Below are positions 33,763 to 44,999 of a stretch of DNA of 64,000 nucleotides, piece by piece. A program made the position numbers and the translations under genes. Each line of letters begins with the position of its first letter. Position 1 is the stretch's first letter. The DNA is taken from assembly GCF_019649055.1 (NCBI RefSeq), contig NW_026570258.1, positions 930,001 through 994,000 on the forward strand. The letters run 5' to 3'. Source of the stretch: Paramacrobiotus metropolitanus (Eukaryota > Tardigrada > Eutardigrada > Parachela > Macrobiotidae). The notes beneath the pieces were generated by a model. It made no database searches and had not been told where the DNA came from. It saw only the letters and a program-made list of their open reading frames with translations.

Positions 33763-36645
33763 ATGCTGGCTCAGCAGACAAAATGTCTGCATCAGCTGAA
33801 CAAATTTTATGCGGATCGCGTACAGGCCCGCAAACTCACCATCAGCCGCTCCATCATGGAGATTGTGCAGATCGTCCAAGACATTCTTAAAGAAGTTGAG
33901 GTCAGTCGAATTTAATTTAGGAAATTAACGCTTTCTTCACTATTCCTCTTTCTCATTAGAAATTCGAATAATTTATCGAATAATCATATTGAATCATGAT
34001 TTTTAAGCAGCGAATTTTGCTGCTGGTAATGTTTGAACGTTTTCTTCGAATTTCTTGTCGTACCTTTCATTAATCGTTCCCCGCAGTCGATAGTCGTAGT
34101 GTAGTGACTAAGAGCTCACTCCGTCTGCATCAGTGACGCTTTCGCATTACGTCCACACTTTCATTGATTCAACGGTTTACAAAATTAATTGTTAATGTTT
34201 TTAATCTTAATTTTGTGGAATAAGAACATGTTTATTTTCGGGATGAATTTAGTCATCTGAGTTGCCTATATGCCCAACATTTTCCTTTGGAAGCTAAGGA
34301 CGAGTGTAACCATATTACCAAAAATTAAAAAAAAACGGTTTCATAATGAATGGTTGTTTCCGCGACTGCGAATAATTTTTTTAATACGGATTTGTGTGTT
34401 AAAATTTTTAGACAAAAAATGGGCAAATACAGTTCGTGGGACAGTCGGTATTGGATCGGTATTTTGCGATGCAGACCTTGAAAACTATTTGTAAAATAAT
34501 TAGTATCAAAATAAATATTTATTGGTGTACTTCTACCGGACAAGGGAGAATGTAGAAAGAAAACTGTAAAACATGGTCCACAATTAGCGCTTTAATATTT
34601 TTATTGAACTTGCCATTTTCCATCAAACCAGCTGTTATTTTTATTGTGACTTATCGCTAAATGTTTATACAGATTAATACCACATTCATACACTCTTAAA
34701 GGCTTAATTAGTTACTGCATCTGCATTTTCCCGATGGAAACTTTTCCCTGCTGTAGCAGTTACAGTAAACAAAGTACAAATTTTAATCAGAAGCGGCGTT
34801 CGTGAGGTAAACACTAAATTTCAAATGAAACATTTTACTATAGAAGTAGTGTGTTTTCGTTATACGTTTTCGTTATACGTTTTCGTACGTAGTACTGTAA
34901 TCGCACAATTGCAGGATTTCTAATTTAATTTGTCAGTTTTACTGTATTTACTGTATGTGTTGACAGGTGCAAGAACCGCGCTTCATCTCCACCCTGACGG
35001 AAGTCAACGGCCGCTACGAAGGCCTGGAGGTCATCTCGGCCACCGAGTTCGAAGTGGTGCTGTTCCTCAACCAGATGGGCGTGTTCAACTTCGTCGACGA
35101 CGGCAGTATCCCGGGCTGTGCCGTGCTGAAATTAAGCGACGGCCGGAAACGCTCCATGTCCCTGTGGGTGGAATTCATCACCGCCAGCGGCTACCTCTCC
35201 GCCCGGAAAATCCGCTCGCGTTTCCAGGGGCTGGTGGGACAGGCGGCCGAGAAGAGCCGCTACCGGGAGCAGGTTAAACTGGTGACGGACAGCAACGAGG
35301 TCAAGCTGAAGATCCGTGAACGCTACACCGTGCAGATTACCCCGGCGTTCAAGTGTATCGGGATATGGCCGCGGAGTGCCGCCCACTGGCCCATCCCCCA
35401 TATTCCCTGGCCGCATCCCGGTGAGTGTTTATACAAAGAGGAAATTTTACATACTTTCGTTTTATTATCAGTTCGTTGATTATTACGTTGATTACGTTGA
35501 TTATTACGTTTTATTGTCAGTTCTTGGTCGTGAGCAAGTTAGCGTGTTATGACTAAAATTTCGAAGTGGCCGTACTTTGTAAAATCAGCCGGACAGTGTA
35601 TTAAGTGGAACACTGATTACGTAGTGCAATGGCTTGTGAAGTGCAGTCGGCTTGGTCCTGCCGTCTTCATGAAAATGTTTCCACTGTAATAAGTACACCA
35701 TCGATATTCGATAAGAAAAAATGTATGACTACAATATTTTTTGTATGACTACAATACTACTACCATCGATATTCGATAAGAAAAAATGTATGACTAATGT
35801 ATTTCATGTAAAGATGCATGTTTTTTCGCGATTTTCTTAAAACAAGTGATCATCTACAAAACCTTTCGGGTTCGTATAATATTTTAAAAATTCCATCAAA
35901 TAGAGACAAATGAAATTCAGCTACTTCACAAAACTAACGTTTTAACTGGTCCAAGTCAGATAATGCAGCAACTTTGAGGTACAGATACACAGATATTTAC
36001 TTACTTTACTTAGCTTCATAGTAAGTATGTAAATGCTAACGAGATACGGTAATTACTAATATTTTTGCTGATAATTGATTCAACGATTCGCATAAAGCAA
36101 TAAACAAGGCCGAACTATAGCTTCAGCTATATTTAACTGTGCCCGCCGTGTTTATAGGTATTGTAGCGGAAGTGAAGACTGAAGGCTTCAATTTATACTC
36201 TCGTGAATGCTCCGGTTTAATCACCAAGCAGACCGCCATGGAGGGCGATGCCTTCGTCATGAACTTCACCGACGCTGAGGAGCGCCTGCTCCAGAACGGC
36301 TGCCGGAAGAAATGCCTGAGTATCCTCAAAACCCTGCGTGACCGGCATCTGGAACTGCCCGGCAACCCGGTGTCCAACTACCATATGAAAACGCTGCTCC
36401 TGTATGAATGCGAAAAACACCCACGAGAAATCGAATGGGTGGACATCTGCCTGTTCGACCGGATCAACGGGATTCTCCTGCAGTTAATCTCGTGTCTACA
36501 GTGCCGGAAATGTCCGCATTATTTTCTCCCCAATTTGGATCTGTTCCGCGGGAAGCCGGTGGCGTCGCTGGAGCAAGCGGCGAAGCAAACGTGGCGGTTG
36601 ACGCGCGAGCTCATTACCAATGCACAGTTTATAAATATGGGATGA
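33763..36645 (+). CDS. mab-21: Mab-21 family protein (MAB21L1/2 orthologue)
   Basis: Three exons: 33763-33900, 34967-35420, 36158-36645, giving 359 aa, the same length as vertebrate MAB21L1/L2. Exon 1 holds the N-terminal helix (LNKFYADRVQARK). Exon 2 holds the most conserved part (QMGVFNFVDDG, AVLKLSDGRKRSMSLWVEFI, PRSAAHWPIPHIPWPHPG). Exon 3 has AEVKTEGF, RKKCLSILKTLRDRHLELPG and SCLQCRKCPHYFLPN. The start ATG aligns with the family start, MLAQQTK. Family members have a nucleotidyltransferase fold related to cGAS and act in development (sensory organ and body patterning). I see no lesion. Intron 1 (about 1.1 kb) and intron 2 (0.7 kb) are large for this window. AATAAA lies 45 bp after the stop. 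Confidence 0.96.
35690..35798. repeat. Tandem duplication inside mab-21 intron 2
   Basis: A ~36-bp unit containing ACCATCGATATTCGATAAGA occurs twice, about 64 bp apart, with a shorter TGTATGACTACAATA duplication between. Probably replication slippage. Confidence 0.75.
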
Positions 36646-36689
36646 CCTTTCATAATTTTTAAGAAGAAAAATGAAAATCAACATAACAA

Positions 36690-36695
36690 AATAAA
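36690..36695 (+). terminator. Polyadenylation signal of mab-21
   Basis: AATAAA 45 bp after the mab-21 stop codon. Confidence 0.6.
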
Positions 36696-39600
36696 ATGAA
36701 TTTTTTAAAAAACTTATTTGGATTTAATTATTTTTGCTACACCTGGTAAAATTAGTTGACCTTTCGTTTAAGTTTTGTTGTTGATTCATTGTAAGTAATG
36801 TTGTATTTTTTTCGTCTGCTTTCTGTTGATGCCCCGTGTGCAGTATATTGTGATGTGTGATTTAATTGGTGTTTTCAATTCTGTATCGGTTTAAACTGAC
36901 GGTTTAGACAGAAAAATGGCGATGGATGTGTGTGCGCCGTCGTACAGACATATCTGCAAAGCCCGGAAGGAAGAGAATAATTAAATGCGCGCATACGCGC
37001 CGTAAAATTGTCACGATTGCCTAGCTGATGCTTATCGACGGGAAATCATTTACCGGTTTGACCAGATCTTTAAAAAACGGCTTCGAATTGTTTACAATAT
37101 TGACAAAACAACGATAATAATAAAGGTTAAACTTAAACCTAAGACCCGGAATTTTGGCCAGCGAAAGTGATTTTTGCCGGTAAAAACTGCGGTGTTATTA
37201 TTATATTCAGAAAAAAATATTCAATAAATTTCAAAAAATATTCAGTTACTAATAGTACGGTAACGCTGTTGAAAAGTTTTGAAAATAACTATAATTTTTC
37301 ATTTTACAGAAAGCATTAACGACCACCGGGAACACGTTAATTGTAATAAATGTGACGTTCCACAAGTTTATGCTGCTTCCGGAATGCTGAAGCTATTTAT
37401 ATGAAACAGTGCGGCTCAAAATGCATTAATACTTGACGTTATGCATACAGACGCAATAATGTACAATTCCCAGTCTATCAATCTGTCATGTTATTGCGGA
37501 TTTGCCAGACCGAGCGCTGCAACTTCCGCGCATTGGGCTAATCGGAAAATAGCGTGCTACCAACCATCAACACGGCTTAGTGCCGGCTCCGAGTCTCCGA
37601 CATTCCATGTCGCCTGCATAATGTATACACACGACTACTTACCATTTAACGGCGTAATACAAGACGCGAAAATGGGTCAAGCAATTTTCGCTAAATGACC
37701 ACCGAAATCGCTTCCAAGCCGCTTGGATATATGCTGTTCATACATATACCGTGTTTATTATTTGAAGTTAAATTTTTGATTTATTGGTTATTTAATGTTT
37801 ATTTAGTTTTAATTTATTAGTGCATCGATCTAATGTTAAAATTTGTACACAAATTTTACAAGAATTTCACCTGATAGCTATTTAAAGCGTTCATGAAAAT
37901 TTTTTACTAACCTTGTTTTTACTAAGAAGCATTTATTACTTTTTTGCAGAATAAACGTTACGTATATAATATTACTTTCTCTTTTTCGGAATTTAAAATT
38001 TGGAAGCAGTATATATAGCACAAAAATTTTTTCCGGGCTGTTCTAATGCGAGTTATCGCTCTGAAATGTAATATGCAAGAAAGCGTAACCGAAGTGTCAG
38101 AAATGCGGTACAGCATATAACCCGATTAAGCATCGCAGCAAAATGGTCCATTTTGGTGTTCAGGGGATTTCAATGGAGCGCTCTAATTGACTTACATGTC
38201 CATTATTTCTAATTGTCATTCAGTGTCAAACATCGCCGTATCCAGACAAGATGCGGCCATCGATCATTCGAAAGCTGTAAATTAAAGTCTGACGCGTAAA
38301 TCGTAATCAAGTTACGTACACATACACAGCCAGAAATCGGTCGTCACACGTTTCGTACAATTACATTTCCTATTTTCCTGTGTTCAATATTTATGAAATT
38401 TGCAACTATATAAAGCACTAAATTTATAAAATTTATATGTAAGATATTAAAACTGACAGACTATATATAATCCAGCTTAAAAATATGATAGCAAACGCAA
38501 AATTAAATTTTAAAATATTTATATAATTTCGTCGATTAAGAGCGAATTTACAAACGCGTGTTGCCGTAAAGTTTCAGGAAATATAATAATTCAGAAATAC
38601 AAATAAAAAATTTTTATACGAAAATTCCGTACAGTTAGATTAAACATAATTTTACAGATAAAAATATGAAAACATTTTATTAATAAAAAGTGACTAAAAA
38701 GTCACTCAGGTAAGACAAGCTGAACCTTAAGCCCATAATGAGTTTCAATGACCTTTCTCACGTGGTTTGCAATAAACAGGTTGCCGGCTGCGTTCTTCGC
38801 ACAAATCCTGCAAACTGCATAACGATAATCGGGCACAGTCCAGCCCTGCGCATTACCGGCATAATTCGTCAAGTGGTCAGATAATAAACAGGTCCAGCGA
38901 AAAGCCGGGCCAATTAAAACCTGATAATCTCCTATAGAAGAATTAACCTTTCAAAAGAGATCATATTGCACTGCCGGTTTATACGCGACGGGAGGCAGCA
39001 GCCGGCATACTGCGACATAATCCCAAAATTGCACCCATTATCCTAATTGCCCATTATGCTGGCGTACGCGTATACATCAGGGAAACCGTGTACAGCAAGT
39101 TGCCAGTATAAACATCGATTATTCGGGAAATTTGGTTACTATTACCAGCAGAATCTTTGATATAATCCTTACTGTTGACAGAAGGAATACTTATTCACCA
39201 TTGGTTATCTGAATTTTTGAAAACCCATATGCATCGCTATAACCAACGAGTACATAAAAGTATCATACTGAACACTATAAAATGGTTTTATGAACCGAAG
39301 AATTTAGTTAATTGCTTTAAGAATTCGTGCCGTGACGTAGAGCGGCGGTGCAGATTCTGAAAACTTAGGATATTTATATGTTACTTATATTTTGTTGCAA
39401 AGTTCACTTTTTTATTATGACAAAGCGCGGGCAAAATAGTTAGCTAATCCTAAATTGAAAAATATGCAATACAGTAAAAAGCACGGAATACATATATTTT
39501 ATACTCAAATCGCTTTATTTTACTTGGCACTACGAAATACAGATACCGCTAGTAAGCACTTGGATTGTTATGTACTTAAGCACGTTGCCCATATGCTACG

Positions 39601-42300
39601 CTTTTACTCGAACTGCATGTATATTCTTTTTCAACATCTTTTCTGGTTCTTTGGCCTTTAACTGAACCGATGAAGAATAGTACAGAAAAACAGGTTAAAA
39701 ATTTATATTGATCCACAGCTCCTTATGCTTTATCGCAGCTTTTACTTTCGATGCTGGATCGCTGGTGAACACAGATTTATATTTGTACGAGTATACACGT
39801 TTATAATTAAATTAATAATATCGATTAATTTATTTATTTAATTTTTTGTCGTACTATCGCAGAAATGATCCAAACTGTACTACATTCGTATCATATTCGA
39901 AGCAAATGCTGGTTTTGCTGGTGTTCGCCGCTAATTCCGGCACAAGCCGTTGCGAAGAGAATTAGTTGGTTATTAATATGGAAATTCCTTTTCTTAATCT
40001 CGATAGCAGTTTATTCAAGCACACCGGATCGTTCATTCTCATTCCGACACGCGAGAGAACACCGTTTGACATGCAGCGACGGGAACGCAAATGGACGGGT
40101 TATTCCGCAACCGGCATCATCTTAAAGCGGCGCGCGAGACTGGGTCAGTCGTGGCAAGATCGCAGATTCTGCACTCATCAGCCGTGGTCTGCCATAAGAT
40201 TGATCTTACACAGACGGCCAAGTGTCATCGCTGTCTTCGATCAGTGTCGGCGCACTGACCAGTGGATCGGACGAGACGGATACAGCATCACTGTGGCCGT
40301 TGCGCTCAACTGGGACCCCACTTAATGGCGCAAACGGAAACACCGATGTAACATTCCATTCCATCATAAGACTGCCATAAACTCTTTGTGCAGAATGGCT
40401 CAATTTCTGCAAAGTTTTGTAATATTAATGACCTGTGCGTTTTTCTCAGGTTTTCCGTTTAATAATTTGCTGTTGTAATATGTTAAATAATTTCAAAATT
40501 AATCAAAGCTAACGCTCATTTACATGCCGCTCACATTATTCCGTAATTTACTTACAAAATGAAAGATTTACATTTTTCAACTCGTGGTTTTTGCGCTTCG
40601 CTGTGCTTAGATCGCTCTTGAACGTACTGATTCTTTGTATGCAACTAATGCAAGGAAGAGATTGCAAAATTTTGTTATCGGTGGGCTTCCGCACAACATC
40701 CATTTCGCAGACCAACCGCATGCAGAAAGTTACTTTTGGATAGGTAAATGACTGGGCGCTTGACATTCCTGAGGCACTGAAAGCTTCCTACTTCTTTGTA
40801 CCTATGCCTGTGAACCAGAATTTGCAATTTCTGACCACAATAAAATTTGTTTGTCACCAAATTTAGATACACAGATAAAACTATGTAAGGACGTGACTTA
40901 ATCTTAGATGCAGTAATAATTTCCTGTACGTCAAAGCGCTGATTAACGACTGTTGCATCTGATAGGGTATAATCAGATGCGCTTCAAGTTCTTCAACCTT
41001 GAACGAAACGTAGCACCAGTGGCCGGCTACAGAGTATATAACTGCCTGGTGATAGCAAATGCAAACGTAGTGCAAGGACTAAAACGCAATTGCAATAGTG
41101 ATCTGACACAGCGAAGTGACGCAATTTGCAAAACTGTCCGCGGCTTCGTCCTTCCTCTCCATAGTCGGCTCTGTAATTTTTCGCTCCTCTGTTCACTGGG
41201 GAGTAATGATAGGAATAAGTTTTTCAGAGCACGAAACTCTGATTGGTTTATGACCAAATTTATGAAACCTTATTTTATTGTATGGCCAATTTTCTATGTT
41301 GGGCTTGTTTTGCAAAGGTTATTTTAATTTCAGACTCAGTATTTTTGATGTAGCACAAGTCGCAGTACCGCAGTACTAATTTTTATACTTAAGTCCATAT
41401 TAGTTTGGAGTAAGGACAAACTTTGGATTTATAATATGGCAGACCCAATTTAGCGAACAGATTGATTCGTTCGATCGCGCTAATATATTTTTAAGAAACT
41501 GACACTGTTTGGCCGGGTCTTGGCGCAGGAACTTTCCGATTATAGCATAGGTTATTGTTCGTTCTTTCTGGGTACTTGCATTAGTGTATCCACTTGCTTT
41601 TGTTCGTGGTAATATACTGTAGATCTAAAATCGGGATATCCAAACATTATTACGTCGCTGATGCATTACGTATGACAAATGGCTCATTTAATTTGAACCA
41701 TGCAATCGCTCTGTGACAAATACCGTTAAATAAGCACTTTGGATGACAACATCACTAACGTAGTGTACGGGCTAAAACCATCGCTAAGATCCAGAGTAAT
41801 AAAACTTAATTACACAATATCTGCTGTAATTAATTGTGACACCTTCCATTTTTGGTCGTTCAACAGTTAATTCCGCTCCGCATTTTTTTTGTGTAGAACA
41901 CAAGTGGTTGGCAGCTCCTGTTTTTAAATTACATGAAAGAAAGCAATAATTAGAAAAACAAGTGCAATAAAGGAATTAAAATGAAAACTGAATACTCGCG
42001 GCATAAACTGATTTCATGTAATGCCTAAAGTCGCGGCAACGTTACAGACTTTTCAAGTTTACACTTGGATGCGTATTTTGGCGCAATGTCTCCGATGCAA
42101 TACTTGCATCGGGTATTCTTTCGCTACTTTTGAAGTATTCGAAATGTTTTTGCAGCCAACAGGGCATGTTTCCGTAAAGATACGAATGCGTGGCACTCCT
42201 TCCGGTCGATATATGGTCACGGTTCTCGGCTGCGGTGATTCACTTGTCATTTCTGCTCGTTCTTTCTGCGGCGAAATGTCCTTCGACTAGTTGTCCTCGA
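36696..42300. other. Gene-poor interval of about 5.6 kb
   Basis: AT-rich DNA with no exon I can defend. One short minus-strand frame near 40206-40412 (Ser/Pro/Asp-rich, ending close to a possible donor) is the best coding candidate, and it is weak. The interval may hold regulatory DNA of the mab-21 gene. Confidence 0.4.
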
Positions 42301-42309
42301 CAGAACGGA

Positions 42310-42650
42310 CGACAGTGTCCTTCCCTAATGATTTAAGCGAAGTGTCCCAGTACATGGTTCGAAATTCCGGTACATGCCGAAAGCTTTCACTTTCCCACAT
42401 TCCCAGATTAATGAGAAAATGACGTTATTTCACGAAGTGATTTGTGCAGCAACCTTATATTTTTGCCCGTGCAAACGGTTTTCATGTACCAACGTATGCC
42501 AATAATCGCTCCGCTATAGGGGCAATACAATGTCATAGACACTGTAAAAAAACTATTTGGGAGTGCAAAGTGAAGTTTTCGTACATGTACCCGAATTTAT
42601 TACCATGTATCGGGTCATTTCCCGTAAGTGATTCCTTGGATACTGCGTCT
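42310..42650. repeat. Foldback element FB1
   Basis: The left arm near 42330-42410 (TACATGGTTCGAAATTCC, CTTTCACTTTCCCACATTCC) reappears in reverse complement at about 42550-42640 (GGGAGTGCAAAGTGAAG, GTACCCGAATTTATTACCATG). The arms are diverged, roughly 70-80% alike by eye. It shares arm sequence with the larger element at 53846-54592. Confidence 0.65.
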
Positions 42651-43153
42651 CCGATGACAGTCAACCAAAATCAAAAGCGAACTGGCCAACGTGGTTTGCC
42701 TTGGAATCGACTACATAGGTGCATACAGAGAAAGTCTGAAGAATGTTTCGAAGTTTGCGGAAGAATAGCAAAGCGTAATGGTTTCAGTTTGTGGCAGTGC
42801 GTTGATACGTGGTCGATGTTCCCGTTGAAAACTGATACGAGTACATTAAAAACCCTAGTGTCATGATACTGTTATACCATATATATACTGTGCTTCAGTT
42901 CCACATTTCTGAAAATGTTGAAATACTGTGGACATGTAGAATTGTAATATGGTCTTACAACTTGTGACACAAGTGTCAATAAACAAAACAAGCGGGCCAG
43001 GTACAGATCCAGCGGTTGGTTAGCGTTGATAATGCGGTTTAAGTCATGCACACAAGTTGTGACGCCAATGCTAATGATGGCCATGATAATTGTCCGGATT
43101 AAGCGCCATGACACGCAGCAAGGATAAGCGTTCCATGCCAAGTCTCCGGTGTA

Positions 43154-43345
43154 TCAGTGGTCAGATGGTTGAACAAAACAAAATTCCTTCGGACTTTGCA
43201 GTGCAACGAGAAAACAAATGGAAATGCGCGACAGTTTCTCCAGCTGCAAATCCTGAAGACCGTCCATGCACCACTCCTTCCCGCGATAATGCGCCGACGG
43301 ACGCGGATCAATCGACTGCGTCGCATTCAGTATCTGCAATATCAA
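43154..43345 (-). pseudogene. Fragment of the F-box-family locus, C-terminal side
   Basis: Short minus-strand frame containing DPRPSAHYRGKEW and LEKLSRI. I associate this motif with the region downstream of the F-box in a tardigrade-expanded F-box family, from memory only. It faces away from the F-box ORF at 43422, so the locus is not collinear. Confidence 0.3.
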
Positions 43346-43421
43346 TCCACGATCAGTGTTGTTTTTGTAGTAAAAAAGACCAAGGTCAGTTCTTATTTCT
43401 TAACCTTACATCGGTGAAGAG

Positions 43422-43946
43422 ATGGCACTGCCGGTGGAATTGTGGCTAGAAGTGTTCGTGCACTTGGACACGGTGACGCAGACGAAACTGCTCGCGGTAT
43501 GCGCAGTGTGGAACGCGATGATGGATACACCGGCTCTGCGTGGCTGTATCCTCGTCGGAGACGCGTTGTGGGACGACATAAAGCATGGATACCGGGCATT
43601 CTTATGCTGGGCGGCGGTGTACAAATTGCTTGCGCCCTGGCACACAACACACTGTGATGGACGTGGGAAACGGGTGGATGGAGGGGCACGACATAATGGC
43701 AGTGTGCGACATGGTCCGCTTCGTGGCGGACCAGCAAACGGGATTCGACTAAAGAGTCTGCTCTTCCGGCAGTGGAAAATTTGCCTAGAGTTTGATAACC
43801 GCGTTAATGATGCTGTCGTTACTGAGCTTACCCGACCGCAGATGAAATTGTCGAAGGCCCTCCGAAGAACAGTCCTATACGCTACCGTTGCAGAATTTTA
43901 TAATTATGGCAGTGTGGCGGTCTTCCGTGTGATACCATCGTCATGA
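43422..43946 (+). pseudogene. F-box protein, probably decayed
   Basis: The ORF opens with a recognisable F-box (MALPVELWLEVFVHLDTV then LLAVCAVWNAMMDT), the ~45-residue module that ties substrate receptors to Skp1 in SCF ubiquitin ligases. After about residue 65 the reading changes character to Arg/Gly-rich. The neighbouring frame over about 43660-43740 looks more protein-like (MDVGNGWMEGHDIMAVCDM), then frame 1 recovers (RQWKICLEFDNRVNDAVV). This suggests two compensating frameshifts. Total length 174 aa, short for an F-box protein. Flanking pieces that seem to belong to the same family lie on the opposite strand. Could alternatively be a real short gene. Confidence 0.45.
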
Positions 43947-44300
43947 GCAACTGCCGTTTTCCTTTGAACCACGCTTACGTCTGTGTCGAAGTCCGTTAAA
44001 CGCGGATGCCAAAGTGTTAATTTTCCTGTGCATTTTGGGACGCAATGGAAGCAGCGCTGCCGGTACCGAATGGCGAGCAGATTCAGAAACTGAACGACGA
44101 GAAGCTGCAACAATTACTACACTGTCAGCAAAAGGTGACGTTCGGGGACTATATGTGCGAGCATGATAATGCGTTGCAACTGCTTGTCCGTCTGAAAACC
44201 GTACGACAACCGTTACCAGATTCATTCTGACAAAAAAGTTATCCGATAACCCTTACTAAACTACTTTCGTGATTACCCTCGTAAGTATTAAATAACTTTC

Positions 44301-44920
44301 TTACATTCTTACTCGATAACTCTCTGCCGCTCCCACTTGAGACATGTACCCCAACTGCCCATCTACGAGGTTCACTACGTCAACATGATAGAATGGGTTG
44401 TCGCTGTTGCCAGAACACAAGAAAGAGAGTATCCGGCGATTTATTCTCTTTATGAGCGCCTCGGCTTCTTTTGCGGACATCGAGCTAAATTTATCGTCCA
44501 GCTGTTCAGTTCGCTTTACGAAGGTTCCTGGACGAACTGGCCAGCGGATGCGTTCGATGGGAAGGAACTCTGTGCACGGCTCTCCGTTGTCCTTTCGTCG
44601 CCAGTGCGCTACCGCCCCAATGTGCTGGTGGGGCGAATTTTCACATAAGAAACTGTCTGATTCACCCGGCAACCAAATCCACGACCCAACGGCGTCTCAG
44701 GTGGCAGGACTTCCACGGAAAGAACCGAACGGGAACTGTTGCGATCTCGAGGCAGGTCGCACTTGCTGATCTTATTCAGCCGGAAGACACTGTGGTACGG
44801 AACGTATTCACGTCGCCGGTTGGGACAGAGCAGATCGATGAAGAGACCGTCGCCGGACACGTCCACTACCCGCCCGTACCGCATCATCCCGTCGTCGCCC
44901 AGAACGTCCAGCTATTGTTA
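44301..44920 (-). pseudogene. N-terminal part of the F-box-family locus, frameshifted
   Basis: Minus-strand frame with YGRVVDVSGDGLFIDLLCP and RREYVPYHSVF (44780-44890). A different frame then continues (GSWIWLPGESDSF, then CTEFLPIERIRWPVRPGTF) at 44380-44690. The two halves read as one small beta-domain repeat pair broken by a frameshift near 44700. I recall a similar N-terminal region in tardigrade F-box proteins; this is inference. Orientation is opposite to the F-box ORF at 43422. Confidence 0.35.
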
Positions 44921-44999
44921 CGGCCCATTCCGCTTGGCAGGGCTGAAATTTTGAAGATGTATGGCGACCAAAGGAAAAGAAAAGTCCAACCACAGTGTG

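Noticed and set aside
34087-34140. A-box-like GTAGTGTAGTGACTAAGAGC
   Set aside because: No B box or terminator within tRNA distance, and it lies in mab-21 intron 1.
34967-35416. Long alternative-frame ORFs overlapping mab-21 exon 2
   Set aside because: Shadows of a strongly conserved coding exon with high GC.
39966-40412. Overlapping ORFs on both strands, one Ser/Pro-rich
   Set aside because: No splice-consistent neighbours or recognisable domain; too weak to annotate as a gene.
40953-41327. 124-aa plus-strand ORF
   Set aside because: Composition looks random and the opposite strand is equally open; no signal or domain.
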